Part shown: in pieces, positions 22,254 through 33,519 of the stretch | Layout: the number at the start of each line of letters is the position of its first letter | How positions within the stretch are numbered: the stretch's first letter is position 1 | Source: Nematostella vectensis | Lineage: Eukaryota > Cnidaria > Anthozoa > Actiniaria > Edwardsiidae | Assembly: GCF_932526225.1 (NCBI RefSeq) | Contig: NC_064040.1 | Coordinates: forward strand, 16,222,994-16,286,993 | Direction: 5' to 3' | DNA: 64,000 bases | Made by a program: the position numbers and the translations under genes | The notes under the pieces: model-generated | Database searches by the model: none | Told to the model about the DNA's origin: nothing | Seen by the model: the letters and a program-made list of their open reading frames with translations, nothing else

Positions 22254-22469
22254 CGTGGTAGCTCCGTCTATTGAGACAACTCGCTGGTCGCTTTATACCT
22301 TGGGGCTACCAATCTCTAATTCGATGTCGTTGGGGCTACCTGGCCGGCTGGTGGCCCTGCGGCTCGGCGAGGCGGTGGCGGTGGTGGGCCCCGCGGCGCG
22401 AAACCACGTGGTCGCGGCTCGATGCCGCGGTGCGCAAGCACATGGTCGCGGCTCGATGTCCGCCCTGCC

Positions 22470-22850
22470 GTGGCCCAGTAGCCCGAGCCCTCTTGCGCCC
22501 TGCGACCACCCTCGCCGTGGCCCAGTAGCCCGAACCCTCTTGCGCCCCGCGACCACCCTCGCCGTGGCCCAGTAGCCCAAGCCCTCTCGCACCCCGCGAC
22601 CACCCTCGCCGTGGCCCAGTAGCCCAAGCCCTCTCGCGCCCGCGACCACCCCCGCTGTGGCCCAGCAGCCCTCTTGTGCCCGCGACCACCCCCGCTGTGG
22701 CCCAGTAGCCCGAGCCCTCTTGCGCCCTGCGATCACCCTCGCCGTGCCCCTGTAGCCCAAGCCCTCTCGCGCCTCGCGACCACCCTCGCCGTGCCCCTGT
22801 AGCCCAAGCCCTCTCGCGCCTCGCGACCACCCTCGCCGTGGCCCAGAGGC
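22470..22850. repeat. 47-bp GC-rich tandem repeat
   Basis: Units of 47 bp containing GCGACCACCCTCGCCGTGG and CCCAGTAGCC (unit starts at 22502, 22549 and 22596). About eight copies are visible, some shortened. It lies just upstream of the start codon of the broken gene, within the GC-rich island. Confidence 0.8.
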
Positions 22851-23049
22851 CCAAACCGGCCCCAGCCTTGGCAACCGAGGGTAGCCCCGACCGAGATCGG
22901 CAAGGTCTGCGTGTGTGGGAGGCGGTCCGTCGCGGGGTATCCCAGGGCGGGCGGGCCGATTGGCGGCGCAGAGGATCGGCGGGAGCCCGCGTAGGTGGAG
23001 GACGGCTCGCCGCGAGGAAGATCGGCAAAAAATTTTGTGCGCTCCGCCT

Positions 23050-23765
23050 ACATTGGGTTTTGCCAATTTCTTGTGTACGTGGAAAGCTCTCCGGCTACAC
23101 AAGGTTTCGGCAAAAGTTTGTGTACGTGGGGGGCTCTCTGCCTGGCGCCGGCGTTTCCCCACGGAGAGCTTGGACCCGAGTTTGGGGGTCCCCAGGCCCG
23201 TTTGCGAGGTGGCTCGAGGTCCTTGGTAGCCGAAAGTCGGGTTGCCCTGGACCCAAAATGCGCTCTCATAACGGAGCCTTTGGAGGTGCACCATGCAGTA
23301 GGTGTCCAAGCACCTCCGGCCGCACGTGTTTGCGTGGCCGATCCTTAGCCACCCGCAGTAATCTTTTCCGCAACTCATCCTTCGAACGCTCGGTATACCA
23401 CAGGACAGACGAATGTCTAATTGCAAGGCCAGCGCCTAATTAATTATTCATGAACGCGAACCACCTGCAGCCCTAATTATTATTCATGCACGCGAAACAC
23501 CTGCGGCCCTAATTATTATTCATGTACGCGAAATCTATTTTGCCTACATTAGCTTTTGCCGATTGTTTATGTACGTGAAATCGTTTTGGCCTACATTAGC
23601 TTTTGCCGTTTGTTTATGTACGTGAAATCGTTTTGGCCTACTTTAGCAATCGCCCCGTACACGAAATCGATTTGGCCTACATTAGCAATCGCCAAAAGCT
23701 CATGTACGTGAAATCGATTCGGCCTACATTAGCGATCGCCGATTGTTTATGTACGTGAAACATTA
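23050..23765. repeat. Second 47-bp tandem repeat family
   Basis: Units of 47 bp containing GTACGTGAAATCG, GGCCTACATTAGC and TTTTGCCGATTGTTTAT (unit starts at 23571 and 23618). A more diverged pair with the same period sits at 23070-23145 (GTGTACGTGGAAAGC then GTGTACGTGGGGGGC). A shorter unit of about 32 bp (ATTATTCATG.ACGCGAA) occurs at 23440-23530. The block forms the upstream flank of the island's gene. Confidence 0.75.
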
Positions 23766-24628
23766 TACGCTCGATATTTAGAGATGGGGCTGGGGGGCTC
23801 GGAGGGGCGATTCGCGTCTCCCAGGCCTAAGACGGGAGACGGGGCTGGGAGGCCCGGAGGGGCGATCCACGCCTCCCACCAGTTCCTCTGAAACCCCCCA
23901 GTCCCCCCTATTATAAATTTTATTTATCGTGTGAGCTTGAATTACAGTTCGTCCAAATAACTCATTGAAGCCTGGAATTCCCCAAAACTCCGAATACAGT
24001 AATTTCCGAATAAACTAACTGAAGGGCCGGCTAAAAAACGCAAGCAGTAAACTCGGGAATTGCAAGTGATTTGCAGTGATAACATTCGACAAAAGTGTTT
24101 TATTTTTTGTCTTCGCTTTCGCATTCCGGCGGGAGACAATATCGCCGCAAAGAAAGGGACAGCGCATCAAATTCACCGAGAAAATGTCAAGCGTTAACAC
24201 AAAAAGGGCTAATAAAATATACTAATTAGTTTTGTTTAGTTTTTTTATTTTCATTTATTTGCCTTAATTATACAGATATAAATACTTGTTGAAATACTGC
24301 AAACTGGTCAGAAAGCATTTAAAACGATTAAAATAGTGGACCGCCATGTTTGTTATTTTTTGGGAATCAATTCAGACTAAAAAAAGGGAAATTGATAAAG
24401 GAAACAAAGAGACCCGCTTTTATGTTTGAGTTATACAATTAAAAATTCGTCTCTAGGAAACTTGAGGTCATCTTGAGCAAATGAGGTTCCACCTTTATTT
24501 ACTCCTTTTGTTACCAATGTCCCCTCCTGCCTCAATCTCTTTAAAGGGGGGTAGGAAACGCGGGATGGACATAACTCTGCGACTGCAAAGGAGCCTTCTG
24601 TTATTCCCAACACGTCTTGTTTGAAAGC

Positions 24629-27600
24629 TCAGCAGATGATACAGAAACCATATCCCTGTCTTGGCTTGCCGTCATATTCCCCATTGATGAATTTCTCAAG
24701 CATGGGCCATGAGCGATGATAGATGAAGGTTACTTCGTCTGCGTCGTACAGAGCCTTGCTGGCTAATATGTAGGCGAACTCCTCGATTATATACAACACT
24801 GCTTCTCTAATGCTGTCGTCATTATAAAGATCGGGATAAAAATCCGCTATAAACAAAACAAAAAGAAACAACATCAACACCAGGTTACTTGCTAACATTA
24901 AATAAAATGCTACTGAGTGGTGGCTTGTTTCTTATATTCTGAGTATCAAGTTCCGTGTTCGCTTTATGTTATTTCGTTTTTTTTTTGCTTTTACTATAGT
25001 GAAGAGAAAAAAATCAGCTTACGTAATATCACAGGTAAACATGAAAATACCATGTGCATTATATATACATCAACCAAAAAAGAAAAAGCGCTTGATACAA
25101 TAGATTGGTCAAAGGAATAATAAGATACAATTACAGAGCTAGTGATTGCACTATCCATGGTTTCGGATTTAACCAGATAGTCTCGGATCTAACTAAGCAT
25201 TTTACTTAGAACTGATCCACATGAGAGCGGCCATTACAACAGTACCTCAACCCGCGCACAATTACTCTACTAACAGCAAATACTCACACAATTACTCAAC
25301 TACAACAAATAGTTCCTAAACGATTTAAATATTGTAAATAGTACAGAAGTATCATACAAGACACCCTAATGTGTGGTTACTGTCCAGTGTCAATTATCCA
25401 ATATCCTACAATAAAGTCATCAAATCTTGCAGGCGACTTTCTAGTAGTTCTTTGAACTACTTTTTACTCAAATTATCCCGTAAGTGGTAGGGTACGCGAC
25501 GCTTAGGCTAAATTTTTAGGTTCTACATTTGCATCAATTGGAATCTTAAGCTGGTAGTCCTTCAGTTTTCCAATGCCTCCACAGCAACCCGGATACTTAA
25601 ATACTAAAATATCAGTTACTGTCTGATTTTGATGTACAGCATTTACATTTTGGTGTCCCAGCCTTAAGACCTCTAATGCTAACGCAGTTGCTCGTCCTAG
25701 AAAAGATTATCCCTTTCCTTCAATAGCTTTATATTCCACATTGTTCAAAACAGTTTGTCCCCAAATCACTTGTCCAGTAAACTTGCCAATTATAGGAAGA
25801 GGATCTTTACTGCCACAAGGGTACATGTTCGGTTTGCACTTTGCTGATTCACAGACGATATGTTGAGTCTTCAACTTTTCCCAATGTGTCTGATCAATAA
25901 TATTGCAAGTGGCACCAGAGTCAATAACCATTGAAACAGGTATTCCCCCAACGTTCACTGTTATTTTAGCATGACCGTTTGAATCACCAAAACCAGTGCC
26001 GGTCACAGGCGTACCTGACATCATTCTGTTCGACTTTCCTGACTTCCAGTTTTGGTGGATGCCTATTTTGTTTGCTCTTACAAACTCTCTGAAAGCGATC
26101 CCTTCCTTTACACTTGTGGCAGGTCTGGCCCCAAGGTTTACAGCCTTTTTCATTGGACATATGACCTTCTTGACCACACCGAAAACACTTGCCATCAAAA
26201 TTCTTAAATCGTCGGGTAACTTCCTTTTTGTCTCCTAGATCTGCGGTCGTTTTTCCCTTTAATCTCACCAGCTTGACGTTCTTCTACATCCTCCAAAGGT
26301 CGAGCAATTACTCACAACTGGCTCAGGGTTAATACTCGTCCCTTCTGAAGCAGTTTGAGCCGCAGGTTATGTGACATACAACCCATTTTAACCTGGTCAC
26401 TAATTTGTTCATCCAAGAATTCTGCTTCGCCAAATTCGCCGAATTGGCCTTTCTGTTGAAGCCTCGTCACGTATTGTTCTACAATTTTGTTTGGAGACTG
26501 CCTTGTTTCACCGAGTCTAGCAGAGCAGACCAAGCCCGACCACAAGCTCTTAGTTCCCCTACTGGGTTCCAAGAACCTTGGCGAGCTTCCTGCAAGGGTC
26601 CAACGGTTCCAGATGCGGCTGTTGCACTTCGCATACACAATATCACAACTTCAAGGCAAGAACCTTGAGCACTGCGGACGCGCTATCCAGAGCTTCTTGC
26701 AAAGAATACTCAAACAAGAATCCGGTCTGCAACATGATCAAACAGAATTGCACCGAGGGATGCCCGGAAAAGTCGAGCGTTAAAAGTACGCTAAAACCCA
26801 ACTGGGAAGTCAGAGGAGGGCTGTCAGAACGGACTACTGATAAAGGCAGAGCGCATCGTCATCCCGACGTCAGTACGGGAAGAAATAGTCCAAGTTATCC
26901 ACACTGGTCATCAAGGAATCGTCAAATGGCCAGAAGTAAGTAAAGCAATTGAATAAGCTGAGACGCAGTCCCACTGAGGCACCATACCCTCAAAGCTACC
27001 GGAACGTCCGTGGCAGAAAGTAGCGTGTTACAAAAGCGCAACATACTTACTGGTGATCGACTCCCTCTCGAGGTATGTTGAGGTGTCACGTCTATCTAAT
27101 ACAGAGTCTAAGGGTATCATTGAACACTTGAAAGCCATATTCGCAAGGCATGGTTATCCCGAGAGTTCATGACAGATAATGGCCCACAATATGCCACAGC
27201 AATATTTGCGCAATTTGCTACGTCATATGGTTTTACTCATGTGACAAGTAGTCTTCACTTCCCAAGATCCAATGGGGATGTAGAGAGAGGGGTCCAGACA
27301 GCAATGAACCTGATCAATAAGTCGGAAGACCCCTATCAAGCGCTGCTAGCCTTCAGATCAACGCCACTAGAGCACGGAGTATCGCCAGCAGAACTACTAT
27401 TTGGCCGCCGCATTCGTACAACAGTACCAGGTACACCTCCCAGTCTATAACCAGCGTGGCCTGATCTAGAGTCTGTAACAGATAGACACACTTGTTGCTT
27501 TTTATTTTACACCTGTTGCTGCAACCAGAAGATAGAAGTAATGGTTAAACTAGAATAAGTTTTGATAAGTGTCCTCTTACAACACCCCTGTAAAGTGAAA

Positions 27601-30600
27601 TGAATATTAGAAAATATGTCCTGATTTTATAACCTGATGTTTGCTGCTTATGTTTAGTTCTAATGTCCACGAGTATCTTCTGCTTTGCTGGGTGCTATTT
27701 CTGTACAGAACTTGCATAAGCACAGATTATTTTCAGCGATGTCTTTTCTTTATGTCTTCCTTTTCTCTTTTTCTTATTTTTAGTACAATGCTATTCATAT
27801 TTCACAGAATGCCACATTGAAAGTACCGAGCTACCGCTGCACGCATAATCCTCTAGGAGACACTGCTATGTAAAAGCTGTGGCCATTGCGGGCCCAAGCT
27901 CACCAAGTTCTTCCATAGAAGGGACGGGCCCTGTTTAAAAACAACTCAAGGAATGAAAATTTTGAAATTTGAATATATCTATTAAATTCAAAAGTTTTAC
28001 ACAGCTTACTCTGGTTTTTAACAGGCCATCCGCATCATAAGTCGAAATATCTGGTCTTCCTCAAAGGCGCGAGTGCGAGATATCTTGTCTCTTGAAATAC
28101 CATGGAACCCCGACAACTCGACTTCAGGAAAGGGGGGAGGGGGTAAATTTGTTTATTCGTGTGGATTTCTGGCAGCCCAAGGGAGGGGGGGTAAACCCCC
28201 TAAACCCTCCCCCTAGATCCGCTATTGTCTACCTGACTCCTTGTCTGACATCTCGTCGCGGGGGGTCTTGCCTAGCACCCTCGCCACCTCCCTTACTGCG
28301 TCCTGTCGAAAGAGCGCATGCGTGTGGTATAACCGAGTCATCTCTTCCAGCTTCTCTTGGTACACAACGTGCGTGGCAACCTCGCGCGGCCAGTCCACGA
28401 AATGGAAGTCACCGGGGAGCTCGCGAAGTTTAGACAACTAAAAAGACACGGCGTCAGGATTCTTATCAGATTGATTCAAGATAGGGAGAGAAGGTAGAGA
28501 AGACCTATATTCCCCTGCTAGCAAAGATTTCTTCCTGCCTGTTCCTATCATCTCACTTATCCGTGTTGCGTCTTTATGCTCCTTCGCGTTCTCGCTTGTT
28601 ATTTTATTTCTGTCCGCATGAGAAACCTCTGTCGATAGCTGCTATGGAACGTAGCATGTTGTCTAGAAAAGTCTTGGGTATGGCTTTCTACAACAGTATC
28701 ACGAAATATACACGTAATCTAATTAAATGTGTACATTTTTATTGCTAAGTAGTAAGATTGACTGTTTTTATCATAGGTCATACAAGGCCAACTAATCCTA
28801 ATCAAAAAACGGAAAAAATAACGAAGTAAAAATAGGACCCTCCCAAAGCCAAAGGGTAAAAAAATAGGACCCACCAAGAGAGCATAAGATAAGAGAGGGA
28901 CACTTTGGTATTACCCGCGCGCCATGTCGATTCCGAATCTGACTATTTTTTGTAACCACCACCCCACCAATGCGCCTAAGCATTTTTACTCACCCTACCC
29001 CCGCACTTTGGCATTTACATCTTTGTTGTTTGCCGCTATTTTGTGACTTAAACCGAGAAAAAACACCTTATTTGGACAAATACCATCGAAAATTTCATTC
29101 TAGCATCAATGATACGGGCAGTTGCGGTTTATTTAAGGGGTATGTAGTACTTCGAGGATTGCAAGATTTCGAAAACGAGACTTCATTCAAGAGCGGAAAA
29201 CCTCGTGCTTCAAACACCGTTTTCGCTCTTGCTGCTTATTCGTGGTTTCTCAACATTCATTCTCTTCCTAATGGTCAAACGAAATCTGTAGGTTAGACAT
29301 TAGATATGATATTGATTTTTGTGAATATTCCGGTGAATTGAGAAGGAATCCAAGAAAAATACATTTCATAAAACTATCCTTGTAGCGGGGGAATGCATTT
29401 TTGTGATGATCAAAGCCAGCAAGCTTAAGTATCTCAGCTTTTGTAATAGTGAGAAAATAAAGAGGGAGATATTACTGTACTTCTTTGATGTTGTTATTAT
29501 TATATGTTTTATTATTATGTTGTTATTATACGAGCTAGAGTCGGGATTTGAATCAAACGCGGTATCACAGCCATTTTATCGCTCGTCGGTTTTTTTCTAT
29601 TTTCTTCACTTTCTTCTTCGCCGCTCAGACTAACGAAACAGTCAAACTATTTAGGGATTTAGCTTTCTGTGAGTATATTTGCCAATCTTGCTTACTTAAG
29701 TTAGACTTGTTTCTTCTTCCGAGTTATTTTACATGATCTCTTTTCATACCTATCGAGTTGGCAAAACAACAACACGCAACCCGCGGGGGAGTAGGACAAA
29801 AAAAAAGGAACAAATCCTCACGCGCAGTGGTGGAGTGGTGGTTACTAAAAATAGCCAGATTCGGAATCGACATGGCGCGCGGGTAATACCAAAGTGTCCC
29901 TCTCTTATCTTATGCTCTCTTGGTGTGGTCAAATGAATTTTTAATCCTAAAAGATGTCAGAATCGGGAAAAAAATATCCAACAAATGTGTCTGTAATTAA
30001 CGCTCCTTTGAACATGAAATTCATAGAAAATACGTTTGATTGTCAAATGAATATAGATATTTAGGGGTGATATGTTTCCCGAAAACGAGGTTTATAATGT
30101 CAGAGTCGTCTGTCGGAAGTGCTAGTGTTTAGAATTTGAATGGTAATAATTTTGGCTGTTTTGAGCTAGGCTATGTTTTTATGCCATATTCCTTTAGCAG
30201 ATAAAAGGGGGTGTGTCTTTTAATTAAAGCAAGGAAAAGCATTCAATTCCGACAGCATAGCTCAAATTAGAATCGTTTGCCCTTTCTCGACAAATATAGG
30301 ATACTTTGAACTCACTTGGCTTGAAATAATTGGCTTATTTGAATAAATTGGAAACCGTCGAGCATTAAGTCCGTTGAAGACCAGTCCCGACAGTTGTAGG
30401 AGATAAAATTCAGTGTCACTGATAACGATTTTATAGTATATACATGCAAGGAAAAACGTTCAATTCCGACTACAAAGCTCAAATTAGATTCGCTTGCCCT
30501 TTCTCCACAAATATACAATACTTTGAACTCACTAGGTCAACAATTTACTGGGTTATTTGAATAAATTGAGAACTGTTGACATTTAGCAGCATATGTAGAA

Positions 30601-32230
30601 AAATCCTAAAATTACGATTTAATAGTGTACAAAGACAACCTTTTGCAAAAATTGCAGCGCGTGCAAAATACTGCAGCTAGAGTTATTTTTCGAGAGAGTA
30701 AATTCAGCCACATAACACCAATTCTTAAAAGCCTTCAGTGGTTGCCGATTGTCTACCGAATTCGATATAAACTGTCATTGATAAGGCCATACCTGGCAAT
30801 TCACCCAGTTACATAAAGGATTTTATTAACGTTTCAAACAATAGAACTTATAGTTTTAGATCAAATAACAACATGACCCTTAGATGCACCATCAAGTCAA
30901 CAAATTCTTTTGAAGATCGTGCATTTCCAGTCGCTGCGCCCCGTCTGCGGAATAGTCTTCCGTAAGAAGTAAGCTGCACAAATTCTATATATAGTTTTAA
31001 AAAGGCACTTAAGACATTTTTATTTAAAAAAACATTTAATTTATAACTAGTTTATTTTTTCCATATATTTTTATCATAGCTCTATTTCAATTATATTATT
31101 CATAGTTTTATCATAGTTTGCCATTAGTTTTATTTTTTACTCGATGAAATGCGCAAGGAAGTCCATTTACCGGGTTATTTGAATAAATTGAAAACTGTCG
31201 GGCATTATAGTCCATCCAAGACCTGTCCCGACTGTCGGGCATAAAGCCATTGCGTTTTTCATTTAGCAATTTTAAGCCAAAAATATAAGTTTTGACTTCA
31301 AAACCCTCCCACCATTATTTCGCCATCAATCGCCGAACGGACACAGGTAATGAAAAAAGTTACTGATGAGTTCGTTCTGTGTATAGGAATTTCTATTCCG
31401 CCACACGGTAGACCGAGAAATAACTATTTTATATGCTACTTCACGTATTGACATATTTTGCACTTTAGTGAGGTAAGATATGACCTTTCGTTTCCGAATC
31501 CACGCGACTCCTTTTCAGTGTGACCTTAGATTTCATAACAAATTTTTGTCCTTGACTTGTGCTTAGGCGAACATAAATTATTAAATGATTGCACAATATA
31601 TTATTATGTATAGTCCTTTGCGCTAGTTTGGTAAGGGATGTATGTTTTTATTAGCACACCTAACGTAATGTAAGTAAAATGTAATTTATTTCTGAATTGG
31701 TACACGTTTGCACCCGTCACGGTGCAAACCCTCAGACAATCCACAACAAAAGTAAGTAGGACATTTTACATAACAACACTTTACCCTCTTTGCCCCTAAT
31801 TAATGTTGGTTATAGGCGACTTTTAGCTCAAAACACAAGCAGTTGCTAGGTGTCCATTCGCCCTCCAACATTAAGGAGGGGGGGAGGGAAAGTGTCCGTT
31901 TCTTGTAACAGATTGTAGATATTTCCCTACCTTTTTAATGGCTCTCTTGCAGTGTGCTCGTAGATAATCGGCGTGTTTTTTCGCTCGTTTCACAGCATCC
32001 TTAGATCCCATGGCTCTGTACGTATGTACTGAGGGTTGCTGAGGAACGAATACAACTATTTTCCTGGGCTCTTTGCCGAGAAACTCGACGTACTGTTCAA
32101 TAATAGGCTGTTTGTAGTATGGGTTACCAGGGCTCATGCCAAACAGCACGACGCCTTTCTCCTCTAATACTCGGTCCCCAGTCGTGAATATCAGCCCGCC
32201 ATCTTGGTGGTGTTCATGCTTAAGTGGCAT
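24629..32230 (-). CDS. Cyclodipeptide synthase, copy B (three exons)
   Basis: Second intact CDPS gene. Exons are 32230-31931, 28437-28233 and 24846-24629. The phases are as in copy A and the product is 240 aa. Exon 1 protein is identical to that of copies A and C, including the Ser33 nucleophile motif GMSPGNPYY. Exon 2 carries MTRLYHTHALFRQDAV where A has ITRLYRTNTLFRQDSV. Exon 3 has DLYNDD, LEKFINGEYDG and a final Cys. Catalytic Tyr187 and Glu191 are kept. Intron 1 is 3.5 kb because of repeat insertions shared only with copy C; intron 2 holds the gypsy chimera. A frame running into intron 2 with a hydrophobic start (MLASNLVLMLFLFVLF) is intron read-through, not a signal peptide. Confidence 0.88.
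25707..26638 (-). pseudogene. Ty3/gypsy gag-protease fragment, copy B
   Basis: Same fragment as in copy A: gag part, zinc knuckle and IDSGATCNIID protease. It has its own small deletions. About 30 residues before the zinc knuckle are missing (RRFKNFDGKCFRCG), and the AT-rich flank near 25275 is rearranged relative to A, C and D. Non-functional. Confidence 0.8.
26650..27450 (+). pseudogene. Ty3/gypsy integrase fragment, copy B
   Basis: Plus-strand partner of the head-to-head chimera. The stretch between the RNase H linker and integrase is about 120 bp shorter than in A. The integrase core TDNGPQYATAIFAQFATSYG continues through LEHGVSPAELLFGRRIRTTV, the part missing in copy A. Confidence 0.8.
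28873..29924. mobile_element. 1.05-kb element with ~110-bp terminal inverted repeats, copy B
   Basis: Left end ACCAAGAGAGCATAAGATAA and right end its inverse (CTTATGCTCTCTTGGT). The inverted match continues through the CGCGCGCCATGTCGATTCCG segment and the GTAACCACCACCCCACCA segment. The interior is AT-rich with no transposase. It lies in CDPS intron 1 and is shared with copy C (42694-43750) but absent from A and D. Confidence 0.72.
30226..30590 (+). repeat. Two direct ~200-bp repeats, copy B intron 1
   Basis: GCAAGGAAAAGCATTCAATT at 30230 and GCAAGGAAAAACGTTCAATT at 30447 start two related units. Each continues through GCTCAAATTAGA, CCCTTTCTC and TTTGAACTCACT to TTATTTGAATAAATTG. The tail of a third unit with CCGGGTTATTTGAATAAATT is at 31165-31245, after the non-LTR fragment. 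The whole set is repeated in copy C (44038-45050). Confidence 0.65.
30610..31045 (+). pseudogene. Non-LTR retrotransposon 3' end (RT C-terminus), copy B
   Basis: LLQKLQRVQNTAARVIF and ILKSLQWLPIVYRIRYKLSL are typical of the C-terminal part of the RT protein in jockey/CR1-type LINEs. After a frame change comes FEDRAFPVAAPRLRNSLP, then a FKKALKTFLFKKTF-like tail. The fragment is 5'-truncated, as is usual for LINE copies, and frame-broken. An identical copy lies at 44422-44857. Confidence 0.78.
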
Positions 32231-32529
32231 TGTATAAATGAACGCAAGGTGGAAAAGGTAAGTTGTACACCTTGGTGAACTTTTGAGAGATACAGGCGGT
32301 TGAAGAAGAGATGTTCACGTCTTTGTGAGACAGACGTTGTGCTTGTTAGAATATTATTAGGTTCTATGGTCCTATGGTCCTATTGTCCTATTGTCACGTC
32401 CACACAACCACGCATTTATTACTATATAGGTTATCCTGTAATGACGGACGTGTGGTCGCGACCATATGACCTCCTCCTCCTCCTGTTAAAAGCGATATTC
32501 TAAGTCATACACGCAAAAAGTGCGATGTT

Positions 32530-33250
32530 ATAAAATATTTCCGAGAAATATTTATATATTTATATTTATATATTAATATAATCATTTATTATCCCGAGGG
32601 GAGGGGGGAGCGTGAGAATTTTGATAAAAGTAAGGGCTGAAATTAGATGGCCCCCCGTTCAGGAGGAACAAAATTTTTATGCCCCCCCTTACGCTTCCCC
32701 CATATTTTCGGCGTCCCCCCCTCCCTCCCGAAAATCGAAGAAAGAAGGAGTAAAGGAAGGAATGCCAATCACAATGTCATAGGAACGCAACGAGAGATTA
32801 GCTGCTAGCTTGGCATTACTAAAAGCGAAACCAGCGGAATTGGCGGAACCCGTGGAAACAGCTTATTTTGAGTGCAGGAGCAAAGGGGGATATAGGGATA
32901 GCGATGTTATGCAAGAATTACGATTTATTTAGGAAAAATCTGTTTTTTTTATATTCAATAACGAAATATCGAATAAGTCAGCCTAAGAGCAAATGACTAC
33001 TACGCTAATTGTTTAAACTTGAAAAAGTCCTGTTCTTTACGATTTATTCTCACTGTAAATGCGGCGTCTAAGCGAGCAAATACAATAACAGTTACGGTTT
33101 CAAATACACAACAGCACCAGCTCCGTAGCCTCGTGGACTCAACATAGCGTGACGAGTCCAGGACGCGAGTTAAGAGTTTACACACATGTAGAAATTGTTA
33201 AATATGGTAATACGTTCGTAGTATGATATGACAAATAAACAAAGTGTTCT
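32530..33250. other. AT-rich inter-unit DNA without recognised gene
   Basis: Homology to the other CDPS units stops at 32527. The following sequence contains AT dinucleotide-rich DNA, a G-run/C-run pair (32600-32720) that could pair as an inverted end, and no open frame with family resemblance. Confidence 0.4.
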
Positions 33251-33288
33251 TTTTTGTCTGCAAAGATACAGAAGAAGGACCAATTTGG

Positions 33289-33510
33289 CACACAAAATAC
33301 ACACGCTTTTTGCACGCTAAAACTGCGAGCGCTTGTTTTTAAAGTATGTTTTTTGTTACTTATCTGGAACTTTCAACGGAATTTTTTTACAAATTGCACA
33401 AAAAACACACGCTTTTTGCACGCTAAAACTGCGAGCGCTTGTTTTTAAAGTATGTTTTTTGTTACTTATCTGGAACTTTCAACGCAATTATTTTACAAAT
33501 TGCATATGAC
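33289..33510 (+). repeat. 106-bp direct tandem duplication
   Basis: Two nearly identical 106-bp units, with ACACGCTTTTTGCACGCTAA at 33301 and 33407. Each includes CTGCGAGCGCTTGTTTTTAA and ends TGGAACTTTCAACG. The low divergence suggests a recent duplication. Confidence 0.8.
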
Positions 33511-33519
33511 AGTGTCAAA

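Larger units (their letters stand above)
19127..23905. other. GC-rich island between CDPS copies A and B
   Basis: Base composition switches sharply from AT-rich to strongly GC-rich at about 19127 and back at about 23905. On the left it follows directly after the gypsy fragment. On the right it runs into TATAAATTTTATTTATCG, the start of the next CDPS unit. In the equivalent place between copies C and D there are only about 390 bp of ordinary sequence. The island holds a broken minus-strand gene (19127-22253) and tandem repeats (22470-23765). Foreign origin or a GC-rich mobile element are both possible. Confidence 0.7.

Noticed and set aside
20589-22274. 561-aa plus-strand frame in the GC-rich island
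   Set aside because: Antisense of the broken Rep-like gene; its composition is Arg/Pro/Gly-rich with no domain. The minus strand has the recognisable motifs.
23048-23426. Overlapping long frames on both strands in the 23-kb GC-rich flank
   Set aside because: They run across 47-bp repeats and have no conserved motif; open frames are expected in GC-rich DNA.
24629-24898. CDPS exon 3 frame with hydrophobic start suggesting a signal peptide
   Set aside because: The hydrophobic part is the pyrimidine tract of the intron 2 acceptor read in frame; the frame is broken in copy A by one base.
29540-29575. tRNA-like B-box (GATTCAAATCCCG on the minus strand)
   Set aside because: No pairing T-stem, anticodon arm or acceptor stem around it.
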